From Nonlabens sp. MB-3u-79 (GTDB lineage Bacteria; Bacteroidota; Bacteroidia; Flavobacteriales; Flavobacteriaceae), in contig NZ_CP025116.1 of the NCBI RefSeq assembly GCF_002831625.1, positions 2,719,501 through 2,783,500 on the forward strand: a stretch of 64,000 bases of DNA, written 5' to 3'. Position numbers and translations under genes: made by a program. Below are positions 37,456-47,099 of the stretch, piece by piece. Position 1 is the stretch's first letter. Every line of letters starts with the position of its first letter. Below the pieces are notes generated by a model. The model saw nothing but the letters and a program-made list of their open reading frames with translations, had not been told where the DNA came from and ran no database searches.

Positions 37456-37679
37456 AATTGGTACAAATGGACTTGCCAATGTGGCAATGCGAGTGGGATT
37501 CCACAAAATGAAAAACAATCAAATAAACAAGTCAAGAAGTATTGCGGTGGCGAAAACAAGGATTTCAGCCGCGTTTTAGTTACTAAACTTAAAGTGTATT
37601 ATGTTAGTTAAAAAAATCACAGCTCTTCTGACATTTTATTGGTTAAATTCCAGTTTTAGTGCTTGAAAATCTCTTTTGA

Positions 37680-38474
37680 TTATTTATTATTCAAAAACAC
37701 TTTGCTCTTTTTACTTAGTAGTTCAAGAAATTCAATTTCGTTACCATAATTTAATAGATTAAAATCAAATGTATCGTCCTCTACATACCTAATGAACTCT
37801 TCTACTCGATGCTCTGGTATATCAAAATTTTCTGCTAATAAAGTAGAACCTAAGTAATACTTGATAGACTTTACAGGAACTTCTGGAACCCCAGCAGCTT
37901 TCTTGTCTACAACCTCAGATCTAAATAGTGGAATTAATAATTGATCCACTACATTAATGACATTCAAACCAGTTACCATGGTCTTGGCATTAGAGACCAC
38001 AGCTATATTTTCTATTTGCTTTTTATTATTACCAGTAAAATCTATTTCTTTATCTTTTATTCCAAAATAGAGCACATTTGACTTCAATTGATAGGAGTTT
38101 GCCTTTTTTAAATCATTATTAATGTTACCTGATAGTTTATTGGTTTTTACGATGACTTCATCTAACTTATTCACTTCTTCAATTAAGAAAATAAGCATCT
38201 TCTTAGATTTTAAGATAGATGAACTCACTTTTACATCAAAGTTTTGATATTCTACAGCTCTTACTTCTATAAGATCGTTTAAAGCCACTTCAATTTGAAA
38301 CGCTCCTTTTTCATTTGTAGTTGCACCTATTTTTGAAGCAGTATTGTAAATAGTGATTCCTTTTATATCACTTCCTTCGACTATAATTTTTCCATCGACT
38401 TTTTCTCTTATGATATCTTGTGATGTAGCCATAAGGCTCCAACAAAAAACGAATAATGGCAGTAGTATTTTCAT
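37680..38474 (-). CDS. CarboxypepD_reg-like domain protein
   Basis: Secreted or periplasmic protein of 264 residues from ATG 38474 (signal peptide MKILLPLFVFCWSLMATSQ). The next about 80 residues (VDGKIIVEGSDIKGITIYNT, then TNEKGAFQIEV) form the beta-sandwich carboxypeptidase-regulatory-like domain often found at the front of TonB-dependent receptors; here it stands alone followed by an unrecognised helical C-terminal half. Start chosen because a -7-like element (38491-38498) lies within the longer frame that begins at 38489. Role unknown, probably envelope-related. Confidence 0.8.
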   Translation of the reverse strand: MKILLPLFVFCWSLMATSQDIIREKVDGKIIVEGSDIKGITIYNTASKIGATTNEKGAFQIEVALNDLIEVRAVEYQNFDVKVSSSILKSKKMLIFLIEEVNKLDEVIVKTNKLSGNINNDLKKANSYQLKSNVLYFGIKDKEIDFTGNNKKQIENIAVVSNAKTMVTGLNVINVVDQLLIPLFRSEVVDKKAAGVPEVPVKSIKYYLGSTLLAENFDIPEHRVEEFIRYVEDDTFDFNLLNYGNEIEFLELLSKKSKVFLNNK

Positions 38475-38490
38475 GGTGTTATATCTCATA

Positions 38491-38498
38491 TAAAGATA
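38491..38498 (-). promoter_or_regulatory. probable -7 promoter element, one mismatch (TATCTTTA)
   Basis: Minus-strand TATCTTTA, 17 bp upstream of ATG 38474; decides the start of that gene. Confidence 0.45.
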
Positions 38499-38789
38499 GT
38501 TTCTAAAACGTCTGTAGAAAGTATGATTAACTATAAACTTGCATTAAATATCATTATCCTGTCGATCAATTTAAACTATAGATAGGATCAATTAGCATCT
38601 ATGAATACCCTTATAGAATTAAAATCTCTTTGTGGAAGCGTCTAGAATAATCAAAATATAGGTTGACCTTTCCGTCTTAAAAAAAACCTGTTATGGAGGT
38701 CACAACTCAAGTTTTTTGTTCTTAAACTACGATCATCACTATTGCAATAACCCTTTTAATAACAGCCGCTGTATTTTTTTCTTATCTAG

Positions 38790-38925
38790 TAAAACACCAA
38801 CATCATTGCTCCTTAAATGAGCAATAGATGAAAACAGAAAACTTAGATAAGTGAAACATACAACTCGCACAAGCAGTTAACCTTAGACACTTGTTTAACG
38901 TTTTTGAAGAACTGTATAACAAGAA
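38790..38925 (+). pseudogene. decayed duplicated coding fragment, copy B
   Basis: Counterpart of 37317-37455; reads MKTENLDK, TGA, then NIQLAQAVN...LFNVFEELYNKK before the similarity ends. It sits directly upstream of the dehydrogenase at 38973. Confidence 0.55.
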
Positions 38926-38972
38926 AATTCCTATATTCCATCTTTATTTGTTGAACTAATGCGCACTACCCT

Positions 38973-40550
38973 ATGAATATTCCAGAAAAGTATCAAATCA
39001 AAGACATTATAGCTCAAAAATTCTACCTAGTCAACGGGGAATTAAGACAATGGAATGGCGAAAGTTCTCAAGTATTCTCCAGCATATCTTCAACAGAGAC
39101 CTATCAACCTACTCTATTGGGTAGTATCCCTAACTTAGGCGAAAAAGAGGCTATCGAATCGCTAGATGCTGCCGTTGCAGCTTATGATAGAGGCCAAGGT
39201 TTATGGCCTACTATGAAAGTTGAAGACCGTATTTCTTGTATGAAAAAGTTTGTGGAACAAATGAAAACAAAGCGAGCAGCAGTTGTGAAATTGTTGATGT
39301 GGGAAATAGGCAAAAACTTACCAGACTCTGAAAAAGAGTTTGATAGAACAGTAGACTATATCTACGATACTATTGAAGATTACAAACAAATGGATCGTGA
39401 TAGCGCAAAATTTGAAAAACATAGCGGTGTCAATGCACATATAAGAAGAGGACCTCTTGGAGTTGTATTGTGTCTTGGGCCTTATAATTACCCATTAAAC
39501 GAAACCTTTGCCCTTTTAATTCCCGCGTTGATCATGGGTAATACGGCTATCTTTAAACCCGCAAAATTTGGAGTGCTTTTGTTATGCCCACTATTAGAGG
39601 CCTTTCAAAATAGTTTTCCAAAAGGAGTGGTCAATATTATTTTTGGAAGAGGAAGAACCGTAGCAAATCCAATCATGAAGGATGGACGTGTTGATGTGCT
39701 CGCACTTATAGGTCATAGTAATTCGGCAAATGCCTTACAAAGCGTACACCCTAAAAGTAATCGATTGCGTATGGTGCTGGGATTAGAAGCAAAAAACCCA
39801 GCAATTGTATTGGAAGATGCCGACTTAGATTTGGCCATAGACGAATGTATCGCAGGAACCACATCATTTAATGGTCAGCGTTGTACCGCTCTTAAAGTAT
39901 TGTACGTTCATGAATCGGTAGTTGAGGAGTTTAACAAACGTTTCTCTCAAAAAGTAGATGCTCTAAAATTTGGGAATCCATGGGAAGACGGAGCTCAATT
40001 AACCCCTTTACCAGAACCTAATAAACCTGCTTATATACAAGAGTTGATTGATGATGCTTTAGAAAAAGGAGGGAAAATCATCAATCAAAAAGGAGGCGTA
40101 ACCACTGATAATTATATCTTCCCAGCTGTAGTCTATCCAGTAACAAAAAACATGCGCGTGTATGAAGAGGAGCAATTTGGACCAATTATTCCTATCATCT
40201 CCTTTTCAGATATTGAAGAACCATTAGATGACATGGCGGCATCTAATTATGGACAGCAAGTCAGCTTATTTGGGAAAGATGTGCAAACACTAGCACCACT
40301 CATAGATACGTTGGTGAATTTAGTTTGCCGTGTGAACCTGAACAGCTCCTGTCAGCGTGGACCAGATGTATATCCATTTACGGGAAGAAAAGACTCTGCT
40401 GTTGGTACCTTAAGTGTTCATGATGCCTTGCGCTCCTTTTCTATTAGAACATTTTTGGCGTCTAAAGACAATGCGTATAACAATGCCATTTTAAAGAACT
40501 TGATGGATGCAAAGGCATCCAATTTTGTAAGTACTGATTACCTGCTTTAA
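38973..40550 (+). CDS. gapN: NADP-dependent glyceraldehyde-3-phosphate dehydrogenase (GapN-type aldehyde dehydrogenase)
   Basis: Aldehyde dehydrogenase of 525 residues, closest in character to non-phosphorylating GapN, which oxidises glyceraldehyde 3-phosphate to 3-phosphoglycerate and makes NADPH. Motifs: [16 protein letters not shown], the general base Glu in GLEAKNPAI, catalytic Cys304 in NGQRCTAL, and [10 protein letters not shown]. An [20 protein letters not shown] segment near the C-terminus is typical of the GapN branch. The N-terminal about 25 residues are an extension relative to minimal members. A general aldehyde dehydrogenase remains possible. Confidence 0.85.
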   Translation: MNIPEKYQIKDIIAQKFYLVNGELRQWNGESSQVFSSISSTETYQPTLLGSIPNLGEKEAIESLDAAVAAYDRGQGLWPTMKVEDRISCMKKFVEQMKTKRAAVVKLLMWEIGKNLPDSEKEFDRTVDYIYDTIEDYKQMDRDSAKFEKHSGVNAHIRRGPLGVVLCLGPYNYPLNETFALLIPALIMGNTAIFKPAKFGVLLLCPLLEAFQNSFPKGVVNIIFGRGRTVANPIMKDGRVDVLALIGHSNSANALQSVHPKSNRLRMVLGLEAKNPAIVLEDADLDLAIDECIAGTTSFNGQRCTALKVLYVHESVVEEFNKRFSQKVDALKFGNPWEDGAQLTPLPEPNKPAYIQELIDDALEKGGKIINQKGGVTTDNYIFPAVVYPVTKNMRVYEEEQFGPIIPIISFSDIEEPLDDMAASNYGQQVSLFGKDVQTLAPLIDTLVNLVCRVNLNSSCQRGPDVYPFTGRKDSAVGTLSVHDALRSFSIRTFLASKDNAYNNAILKNLMDAKASNFVSTDYLL

Positions 40551-41133
40551 GAAGCAGCCTAGAATTTTTAACATTGGTTTTCAAAACAATTATGGCGACC
40601 TTTTTATGATCGACAAAAACTGATGACTTATTTAAGGGTCCCTATTTTAAAACAGGGAACCTTAAATTTATACAGCACTAGGACGAAGTAATCTCTAAAG
40701 AAATACTTTTAAAACATATAACGCACTCCTATTATCATCTAGAAATACAATGCCTGTGCAGTAAGGTTGTTTGAAAATATATTTCTAAAATTCGCCTTCC
40801 AGATCGCCTTCTAGATCTTCTTATACATACTTACGCTATTAGGAGCTATCAAAATTCAATAAAAACCAATCTTCTATGATTCTCGCTATAGGATGAGTTG
40901 CTGCATTAGATTACATGCCACTACTTGAAGTGAAACCTTATTCCAAACCCAGCTTTTAGAAATCACTTTAACGCGACTAAATATGATGTTTATTAAATAT
41001 ACCCCTATATAAAACAGGGTCTCTTTTCTAAAATGATTAAATATAACAAGACACCCCCTTAAATTTATATCATAATCCTTTCAGATTTTATATAAATAAC
41101 AGAACTTCCCCAAATAATTTAAAATATAAAATC
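40551..41133. other. intergenic region
   Basis: A 583-bp gap with the terminator at 40631-40668. The remainder is AT-rich with no recognised gene or promoter match. Confidence 0.5.
40631..40668 (+). terminator. probable terminator of the GapN-type gene
   Basis: TTTAAGG-TCCCT pairs with AGGGA-CCTTAAA around a short AT loop, about 80 bp after the stop; followed by TTTATA. Confidence 0.65.
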
Positions 41134-42240
41134 ATGATTGTTGGTATTCCTAAAGAGATTAAAAACAACGAAAGCAGAGTCGGCATGACACCTGCTGGAG
41201 TTTTTGAATTAGTAAAAAACAAGCATACGGTATACGTACAATCAAATGCTGGGGATGGTAGTGGTTTTTTAAATGATGATTATATAGAAGCCGGAGCTTT
41301 AATTCTCGATACTATTGATCAAGTTTATGCGTTAAGCGAGATGATCGTAAAGGTTAAAGAACCTATTGACGAGGAATACGCTTTTATAAAGGAAGGTCAG
41401 ATCGTGTTTACCTACTTCCATTTTGCCTCCAGTGAGCCATTGACAAAAGCCATGATTAAAGCAAAGGCGATTTGTATTGCTTATGAAACTGTTGAAGACA
41501 ATGAAGGCACTTTACCCCTACTAACCCCTATGTCTGAAGTAGCCGGAAGGTTAGCCATACAACAAGGTGCTAAATATTTAGAAAAACCAGTAAAAGGACG
41601 CGGTGTTCTCTTAGGAGGTGTGCCAGGTGTGGCCCCAGGTAAAGTTTTGGTTCTAGGCGCTGGTGTTGTAGGTATACAAGCCGCAAAAATGGCCGCAGGT
41701 CTAGGAGCTCATGTTACTATTATGGATATCAACATGAAACGCTTGCGTTATGTAAACGATGTCATGCCACCTCACGTGGTTACAGAGTTCTCCAACGAAT
41801 TTAATATTAGAAAACATATCAAAACTCATGATTTGATCATTGGAGGTGTGCTACTTAAAGGCGCTAAAGCTCCTAACTTAATTACGCGAGATATGCTTAA
41901 AGAAATGCGTCCAGGAACCGTGATTGTAGATGTCGCAGTAGATCAAGGTGGCTGTGTAGAAACCACTAAACCCACCACGCATGAAGACCCTGTATATATC
42001 ATTGATGATGTGGTGCATTATTGTGTAGCTAATATGCCTGGAGCAGTTCCTTGCACCTCTACAATTGCATTGACTAATGTCACGCTACCCTTTGTATTGA
42101 AGTTAGCAAATATGGGTTGGAAAGCTGCTTGTGAAAAAGATGCTTACCTTAAAAAAGGACTGAATATCATCTCTGGTAAAGTAGTTTATCAAGAGATTAA
42201 CGAAGCCTTCGGCTGGTCAAAAATTTACAAGGTGAGATGA
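41134..42240 (+). CDS. ald: alanine dehydrogenase
   Basis: Interconverts L-alanine and pyruvate plus ammonia with NAD; 368 residues, normal length. Motifs: MIVGIPKEIKNNESRVGMTP at the N-terminus, MIVKVKEP with the catalytic lysine, YFHFASS with the catalytic histidine, Rossmann motif VLGAGVVGIQAA, and VDVAVDQGGC. It may supply pyruvate for the PEP synthase at 91-2490, but the genes are not linked in an operon. Confidence 0.95.
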   Translation: MIVGIPKEIKNNESRVGMTPAGVFELVKNKHTVYVQSNAGDGSGFLNDDYIEAGALILDTIDQVYALSEMIVKVKEPIDEEYAFIKEGQIVFTYFHFASSEPLTKAMIKAKAICIAYETVEDNEGTLPLLTPMSEVAGRLAIQQGAKYLEKPVKGRGVLLGGVPGVAPGKVLVLGAGVVGIQAAKMAAGLGAHVTIMDINMKRLRYVNDVMPPHVVTEFSNEFNIRKHIKTHDLIIGGVLLKGAKAPNLITRDMLKEMRPGTVIVDVAVDQGGCVETTKPTTHEDPVYIIDDVVHYCVANMPGAVPCTSTIALTNVTLPFVLKLANMGWKAACEKDAYLKKGLNIISGKVVYQEINEAFGWSKIYKVR

Positions 42241-42406
42241 CGTACTCCATTTGAAACAGGTATATCTAACTTAAGGCACTCTAAAAAACGTTTTAAGTAG
42301 TCAAGTACTAGCTCGATTAAGGTTTTTAATAGTTCAGACCTAGTGACAATAGATTACGCTAAGTTCTTTTTTTTTATAAAAATGATAAGAGAAGGAAGTT
42401 GCTCAA

Positions 42407-43654
42407 TTACAATAATACCGCACTTTCAATTTTACTCACCACAGCCTGCGCCGCAGCCTTACCATTCAACATGGCCGCATTCAAAGAGCCATTACTTAAA
42501 TGGTCCCCTGCTAGGAATATATGTTCTGTCAATTGTGTTTCTGACGCAGTCATGGAATAATTCAAGGAGTCCAATTGAGGCAATGCTTTTTTAATATGAT
42601 GTAATTGAATAAATTCAGTGGCTTTAATTCCCGTTTCTTCTCTCAATTCTTTGATCACACGCTCCGCAAGTTGTTGATCAGTTAATCGATGCTTTTTAAT
42701 AACGGATACACTGATCACGATCCTGTGATTTTCAAAAACATCTTGTAAAAAATGAAAATTATTAATCAAGACCTCTTCGTTTGATATTAAACCTATGATA
42801 GCCTCGTCAAAACCAGCATGGTCTGTTTCAAAATAGAGCACCGTTACTTGATGCCATGGAATCATTTCTTTAGGTAAATTAGGAACTATATCACCAGCTG
42901 GGGCTGCAACAATAGTGTAATCTGACAAAAACTTTTCTCCATTTTCCAATGTGATTTCATTTCCTAAGACGTTAGTTACTTTTTGTTTTAGCTGAATAGA
43001 TCCTGCTGTTAACTTAGAAGCCAGTTGCTCTGGAATTGCTTTTATACCGCCAGCGGGTATGGTGGCATTCCCTTCGGTAAACATTTTGAAGACAAATTCA
43101 AACATGCGGCTGCTGGTTGCCAACTCGGTTTCTAAGAATATCCCTGCATAAAAAGGGGTGAAGAAACTGGTTATCATTTTTTGAGAAAACCCGTATTCTT
43201 CTAAGTAGGTTTTTGTGGTAGTTTCTGGAGAAGCAAACACCTCTTGAAGTGTTTTTTGTTTTAGCTTTCGCGAAAGCGAGAACACCAACCATTTATCTTT
43301 TAAAGATCCCACTCCCGCAACTAAGGTGCTCCATAAAAAGCTGTAATCTCTAGAAGCATCACCAAGCCTGTAAGACTTACCGTCTTTAAAAATTATGGAA
43401 CCAGGAACAAATTTGCGCAACTTTAAGGCCTCTACATCTAGAAATTCATGTACTGCAGGATAGGCGTCCAGCATCACCTGAAAACCCTGATCGAGTATTA
43501 ACCCATTTTTAATAACACTATTTACGCGTCCTCCCACAAATGAATTGGCATCATATATGGTTGATTTATAACCAGCGTTTTGTAAAGTTAAAGCAGCAGT
43601 TAGACCACTAACTCCGGCACCTATAATAGTAATTTGAGGTTGGCTTTTTTCCAT
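42407..43654 (-). CDS. NAD(P)/FAD-dependent oxidoreductase (amine oxidase-like)
   Basis: Flavoprotein of 415 residues from ATG 43654 (MEKSQPQITIIGAGVSGLTA), with the FAD motif GAGVSGL, VGGRVNS and a C-terminal FLAGDHLSNGSLNAA. It belongs to the amine oxidase/phytoene-desaturase-like superfamily; related bacterial proteins are annotated only as oxidoreductases. The longer frame from 43687 is rejected because a perfect -7 element lies within it (43659-43666), implying a leaderless mRNA starting at about 43654. A copy of the window-wide palindrome is embedded in the gene at 43263-43278 (coding for the SLSRKL region). Confidence 0.87.
   Translation of the reverse strand: MEKSQPQITIIGAGVSGLTAALTLQNAGYKSTIYDANSFVGGRVNSVIKNGLILDQGFQVMLDAYPAVHEFLDVEALKLRKFVPGSIIFKDGKSYRLGDASRDYSFLWSTLVAGVGSLKDKWLVFSLSRKLKQKTLQEVFASPETTTKTYLEEYGFSQKMITSFFTPFYAGIFLETELATSSRMFEFVFKMFTEGNATIPAGGIKAIPEQLASKLTAGSIQLKQKVTNVLGNEITLENGEKFLSDYTIVAAPAGDIVPNLPKEMIPWHQVTVLYFETDHAGFDEAIIGLISNEEVLINNFHFLQDVFENHRIVISVSVIKKHRLTDQQLAERVIKELREETGIKATEFIQLHHIKKALPQLDSLNYSMTASETQLTEHIFLAGDHLSNGSLNAAMLNGKAAAQAVVSKIESAVLL
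43263..43278. repeat. palindrome, copy 7 (14-bp core exact)
   Basis: AGCTTTCGCGAAAGCG: the 14-bp core (43264-43277) is exact, first base differs. Inside the oxidoreductase coding sequence. Confidence 0.95.
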
Positions 43655-43658
43655 AGGG

Positions 43659-43666
43659 CAAAAATA
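43659..43666 (-). promoter_or_regulatory. -7 promoter element (TATTTTTG) giving a near-leaderless transcript
   Basis: Minus-strand TATTTTTG, exact TAnnTTTG, ends 5 bp before ATG 43654. Confidence 0.6.
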
Positions 43667-43817
43667 ATCTAGAGCAGGAGATTTCAAAGGCTTTAATGTA
43701 TACTTAACACATCATATTATAAAATAAACTTGATTTTTAATTGGACTGCGCTGCTTTTCAACCCAATAATTATCATTTCATTAGGAGTTAAAAATGGTGG
43801 CGTTAGTAATTCTGACT

Positions 43818-43825
43818 TACATTTG
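43818..43825 (+). promoter_or_regulatory. -7 promoter element (TACATTTG)
   Basis: Exact TAnnTTTG, 29 bp before ATG 43854; shows that the longer upstream start of the DUF3817 frame is not used. Confidence 0.6.
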
Positions 43826-43853
43826 TCGCACCAAAATAAACGTGTTACAAAAA

Positions 43854-44147
43854 ATGCTTAGATTCTTCAAGTACTTAGCTTTAATAGAAGGCTACTCCTT
43901 TCTATTCATCCTATTCCTTACTATGCCTCTTAAGTATTTAGGCGGCGTGCTATTACCCAATAAAATCATGGGAATGGCTCATGGGATTCTTTTTTTAAGT
44001 TATGTGGTCGTTGCCATAGTGCTGAGCCAATTGTTAAAATGGAACTTCAAAAAACTACTGATCGTTCTCGCGATGTCGGTTGTTCCTTTTGGGACATTCT
44101 GGATGGAAGATGTTTACATAAAAGAAGATCTAAAAGCTATTTCTTAA
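43854..44147 (+). CDS. DUF3817 membrane protein
   Basis: A 97-residue integral membrane protein with three hydrophobic segments. The opening MLRFFKYLALIEGYSFLFIL and KIMGMAHGILFLSY are typical of the DUF3817 family, whose function is unknown. The start at 43854 is preferred because the frame's earlier ATG (43794) lies upstream of a perfect -7 element. Its stop overlaps the stop of the convergent thioesterase gene (TTAA at 44144-44147). Confidence 0.85.
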   Translation: MLRFFKYLALIEGYSFLFILFLTMPLKYLGGVLLPNKIMGMAHGILFLSYVVVAIVLSQLLKWNFKKLLIVLAMSVVPFGTFWMEDVYIKEDLKAIS

Positions 44148-44551
44148 TCCATATCAAAGCCTTTCCCTTTCATACGATTATGCTGGTACTCTACTTCAGT
44201 TTTACCGTGTGCTGCTGGTTTACCGTCCTCACCTAGATTCACTAGAATGATACTCTCGATGGTAATAATGGTGGCATAGGTCATCTTATTGCGTACAATA
44301 CATCTTAAGTCGATAGAACTATTACCGAATTTATTCACCCCTATTCCTATTTCTACAATATCGCCCGGTTTTGCACTGGCTATAAAATTGATTTCACTCA
44401 TATATTTAGTAACCACTTTCTGATTCTCTAATTGGATAACGGTATAGAGCGCTGCTTCCTCATCAATCCATTCCAGTAACCTTCCTCCGAAGAGGGTTCC
44501 GTTGGGGTTCAAGTCTCCTGGTTTAATCCATTTTCTAGTGTGAAAATTCAT
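44144..44551 (-). CDS. acyl-CoA thioesterase, hotdog fold (YciA-like)
   Basis: Single hotdog domain of 135 residues that hydrolyses acyl-CoA to free acid and CoA. The LNPNGTLFGGRLLEWIDEEA segment carries the family's conserved Asn, GG and Asp/Glu; AKPGDIVEIG follows. Cytoplasmic. Its promoter overlaps that of the divergent methyltransferase gene at 44611, so the two are likely transcribed in competition. Confidence 0.92.
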   Translation of the reverse strand: MNFHTRKWIKPGDLNPNGTLFGGRLLEWIDEEAALYTVIQLENQKVVTKYMSEINFIASAKPGDIVEIGIGVNKFGNSSIDLRCIVRNKMTYATIITIESIILVNLGEDGKPAAHGKTEVEYQHNRMKGKGFDMD

Positions 44552-44568
44552 ATCGTATAGTTTGTAAT

Positions 44569-44582
44569 CAAAGATACATTTG
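44569..44582. promoter_or_regulatory. overlapping divergent -7 elements
   Basis: CAAAGATACATTTG contains TATCTTTG on the minus strand (44576-44569, for the thioesterase) and TACATTTG on the plus strand (44575-44582, for the methyltransferase); they share the central TA. Confidence 0.6.
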
Positions 44583-44610
44583 ATCTAGCTGAAAAACCTA
44601 TTTTTGCTAG

Positions 44611-45426
44611 ATGAAACATATTTCTAGTCCCAATAACGCGATCATACGTCATGTAGAGCAACTGCAGCGTAAAAGCAAAACACGTAAGAAAGAAGGGCTT
44701 TTTATTATTGAAGGACAACGCGAAGTGATTCTGGCCGCTCGTGGAGGTTTTGTAATGGATCAATTATTGATTTGTGGGCCTATCCTACTCCATAAAGATC
44801 AATTTACAAAAGAAGAGGTGTATTCATTTTTAGAAATGGATCAACATCCTGAGATCATATCTGTTACTCAAGAAGTCTATGAAAAGATGGCTTATCGCAT
44901 TGGAACTGAAGGTTGTATCGCTTTCGCGAAAGCGAAATCACAACAATTAGCAGATCTCCAATTAACAGAAAAACCATTAATCCTTATAGCCGAGTCTACC
45001 GAAAAACCAGGAAATATAGGTGCTTTATTAAGAACAGCCGATGCTGCAAAAGTAGATGCGGTCATCATTGCTAACCCCACAGCAGATTTATACAACCCCA
45101 ATGTCATACGCTCTAGTGTAGGTTGTGTATTCACAGTACCTACAGCTGTAGCTAGCACAAAAGAAGTTATAGAGTTCTTAAAAAGAAACGCTATCGATCT
45201 TTATGCAGCCACCTTGCAAAGCAGTGAACGCTACGATCAGATCGATTACAGAAATCCTAGCGCTATAGCTGTAGGAACAGAAGCTACAGGATTATCTGAA
45301 GAAATGAGAGCTGCTGCAAGAACAAATATCATCATACCCATGTCGGGCGAGATAGATTCTATGAACGTATCTGTAAGCGCTGCTATCCTCATCTTTGAGG
45401 CAAAAAGACAACGCAATTTTATTTAA
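44611..45426 (+). CDS. TrmH/SpoU family RNA 2'-O-methyltransferase
   Basis: A 271-residue SpoU-type enzyme: N-terminal L30e-like substrate-binding domain (to about residue 105) and a SPOUT knot with the three family motifs ESTEKPGNIGALLRTADA, AVGTEATGLSEEM and IPMSGEIDSMNVSVSAAI. Acts on ribose 2'-OH in rRNA or tRNA; the exact position cannot be told from sequence. A window-wide palindrome copy lies inside the gene and encodes the AFAKAK part of the linker between the two domains. The M48 protease gene follows 21 bp later. Confidence 0.93.
   Translation: MKHISSPNNAIIRHVEQLQRKSKTRKKEGLFIIEGQREVILAARGGFVMDQLLICGPILLHKDQFTKEEVYSFLEMDQHPEIISVTQEVYEKMAYRIGTEGCIAFAKAKSQQLADLQLTEKPLILIAESTEKPGNIGALLRTADAAKVDAVIIANPTADLYNPNVIRSSVGCVFTVPTAVASTKEVIEFLKRNAIDLYAATLQSSERYDQIDYRNPSAIAVGTEATGLSEEMRAAARTNIIIPMSGEIDSMNVSVSAAILIFEAKRQRNFI
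44919..44934. repeat. 16-bp palindrome, copy 8
   Basis: Exact CGCTTTCGCGAAAGCG inside the SpoU methyltransferase gene, encoding AFAKA in frame. Confidence 0.95.
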
Positions 45427-45447
45427 AATCATACCACAACTATTTAC

Positions 45448-46692
45448 ATGACTGCAACTAGCATATTTTACATCATCATAGGAATACTCGTTTTTGATTT
45501 TTTATTAGAACGCATTTTAGGCTTTCTCAATTACACTTGGTATTCAAAGGCCATTCCTGAAGAACTAGCAGATGTCTATGATCAAGCAGCATATGAAAAA
45601 TCTCAAGAATACAAAAAGACTAATTTTAGATTTGGATTGATTTCAAGCACTTTTTCATTCCTAGGGATTTTATTGTTTTTATACTTCAAAGGTTTTGCTA
45701 TAGTAGATGAAATCGCTAGAAACTATGCATCAAATCAAATCCTGGTAGCTCTGTTGTTTTTTGGAATTATTATGCTGGCGAGTGAGCTTATTTCATTGCC
45801 TTTTTCTATTCATTCTACCTTTGTAATTGAGGAAAAATTTGGTTTTAATACAACAACCGTAAAAACTTTTATTTTAGATAAAATCAAAGGTTACCTCTTG
45901 ACCGCCCTCTTGGGTGGTGGTATGCTTTCTTTAATTATTCTTTGTTATGATTGGGCTGGAGTTAATTTCTGGTGGTATGTATGGATTTTGATATTTGTAA
46001 TATCCCTATTTATGAATATGTTTTATGCTAAATTATTTGTGCCTCTTTTTAACAAACAAGTACCTCTAGAAGAAGGGGATTTAAAAAATAAAATCAGTGA
46101 TTATGCCGCTAGTGTAGGCTTTCAATTGGACAAGGTTTTTGTAATTGACGGGAGTAAACGGTCTACAAAGGCAAATGCTTATTTTAGTGGTTTCGGTAGT
46201 GAGAAAAGAGTTACTTTATACGACACTTTGATAGAACAATTAACGGAGGAGGAGATTGTTGCAGTACTAGCTCATGAAGTAGGTCATTACAAAAGAAAGC
46301 ATATTATTTACAATTTGATAGCAGGAACGCTAACGACCGGTTTCACACTTTGGCTGTTTTCCTTATTTGTGGACAGCAGTTTATTATCTGAGGCGTTAGG
46401 AGTTAATCTTTCCTCTTTTCATATAGGACTGGTGGCTTTTGGATTGCTTTACTCCCCTATTTCTACACTTACTGGCATGGTGATGAGTTTATTATCGAGA
46501 AGATTTGAATATCAAGCCGATTATTACGCAAAGGACACCTATAAAAAAGAACCTCTTATCAGTGGTTTAAAAACACTTTCTAAAACTAGTTTAAGCAATC
46601 TAACTCCGCATCCAGCATACGTTTGGTTTCATTATTCGCATCCAAGTTTACAACAACGTATTACTGCTATGAATAGCGATGTCGTTTATTAG
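45448..46692 (+). CDS. M48 family metallopeptidase (Ste24/CAAX protease-like)
   Basis: Integral membrane zinc protease of 414 residues with about six or seven hydrophobic segments. The zinc motif is AHEVGHYKRKH (His276 and His280), with a third ligand Glu in RRFEYQADYYA. The overall topology and the upstream KAKANAYFSGF-type segment (here STKANAYFSGFG) are those of Ste24-like CAAX proteases; in bacteria they act in membrane-protein quality control and bacterial CAAX processing is not expected. Likely cotranscribed with the methyltransferase before it. Confidence 0.92.
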   Translation: MTATSIFYIIIGILVFDFLLERILGFLNYTWYSKAIPEELADVYDQAAYEKSQEYKKTNFRFGLISSTFSFLGILLFLYFKGFAIVDEIARNYASNQILVALLFFGIIMLASELISLPFSIHSTFVIEEKFGFNTTTVKTFILDKIKGYLLTALLGGGMLSLIILCYDWAGVNFWWYVWILIFVISLFMNMFYAKLFVPLFNKQVPLEEGDLKNKISDYAASVGFQLDKVFVIDGSKRSTKANAYFSGFGSEKRVTLYDTLIEQLTEEEIVAVLAHEVGHYKRKHIIYNLIAGTLTTGFTLWLFSLFVDSSLLSEALGVNLSSFHIGLVAFGLLYSPISTLTGMVMSLLSRRFEYQADYYAKDTYKKEPLISGLKTLSKTSLSNLTPHPAYVWFHYSHPSLQQRITAMNSDVVY

Positions 46693-46803
46693 GTTTATGA
46701 GTACGTAAGTTGCTCTAAAAGTATAAGAAAGGGAGCCGTTTAGAAATTAATTTATTGCCTTCGCGCAATTGAACACCTAACAGTAAGTAACAAAATAAAG
46801 GCC

Positions 46804-47022
46804 ATGAAACTAAAAACAAGAATTCTTTTTGCTCTCATCGCTTGTCTTACCTTAGGACTAGCACCTTTCCAACCTGAACCTCATATATGGGGTAAAATGA
46901 AATGGATTGCTGGTGGCGCAAAAGGAATGGGATTTATGGATTATTGGGACACCTTTCTTCACGGTATACCATGGCTGTTTCTTAGTTACTTTTTGACTCT
47001 TGCATTGTTGAGAAAAAAGTGA
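46804..47022 (+). CDS. small membrane protein of unknown function
   Basis: A 72-residue protein with two hydrophobic segments (about 6-22 and 53-69) and a central WGKMKWIAGGAKGM segment containing several Gly and Trp. It resembles small conserved proteins of marine flavobacteria that I cannot name. Spacing and codon use are normal for the region, so it is likely real. Confidence 0.7.
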   Translation: MKLKTRILFALIACLTLGLAPFQPEPHIWGKMKWIAGGAKGMGFMDYWDTFLHGIPWLFLSYFLTLALLRKK

Positions 47023-47099
47023 TAATTTAGAATGGGTAATTTCCTGACTACTTTACAGAAATAAATCCCTTCTTATTGATCACTATAACTTGACATGAC

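Noticed and set aside
43794..43853. Upstream start of the DUF3817 frame
   Set aside because: A perfect -7 promoter element lies in the stretch, and the family begins at the Met at 43854.
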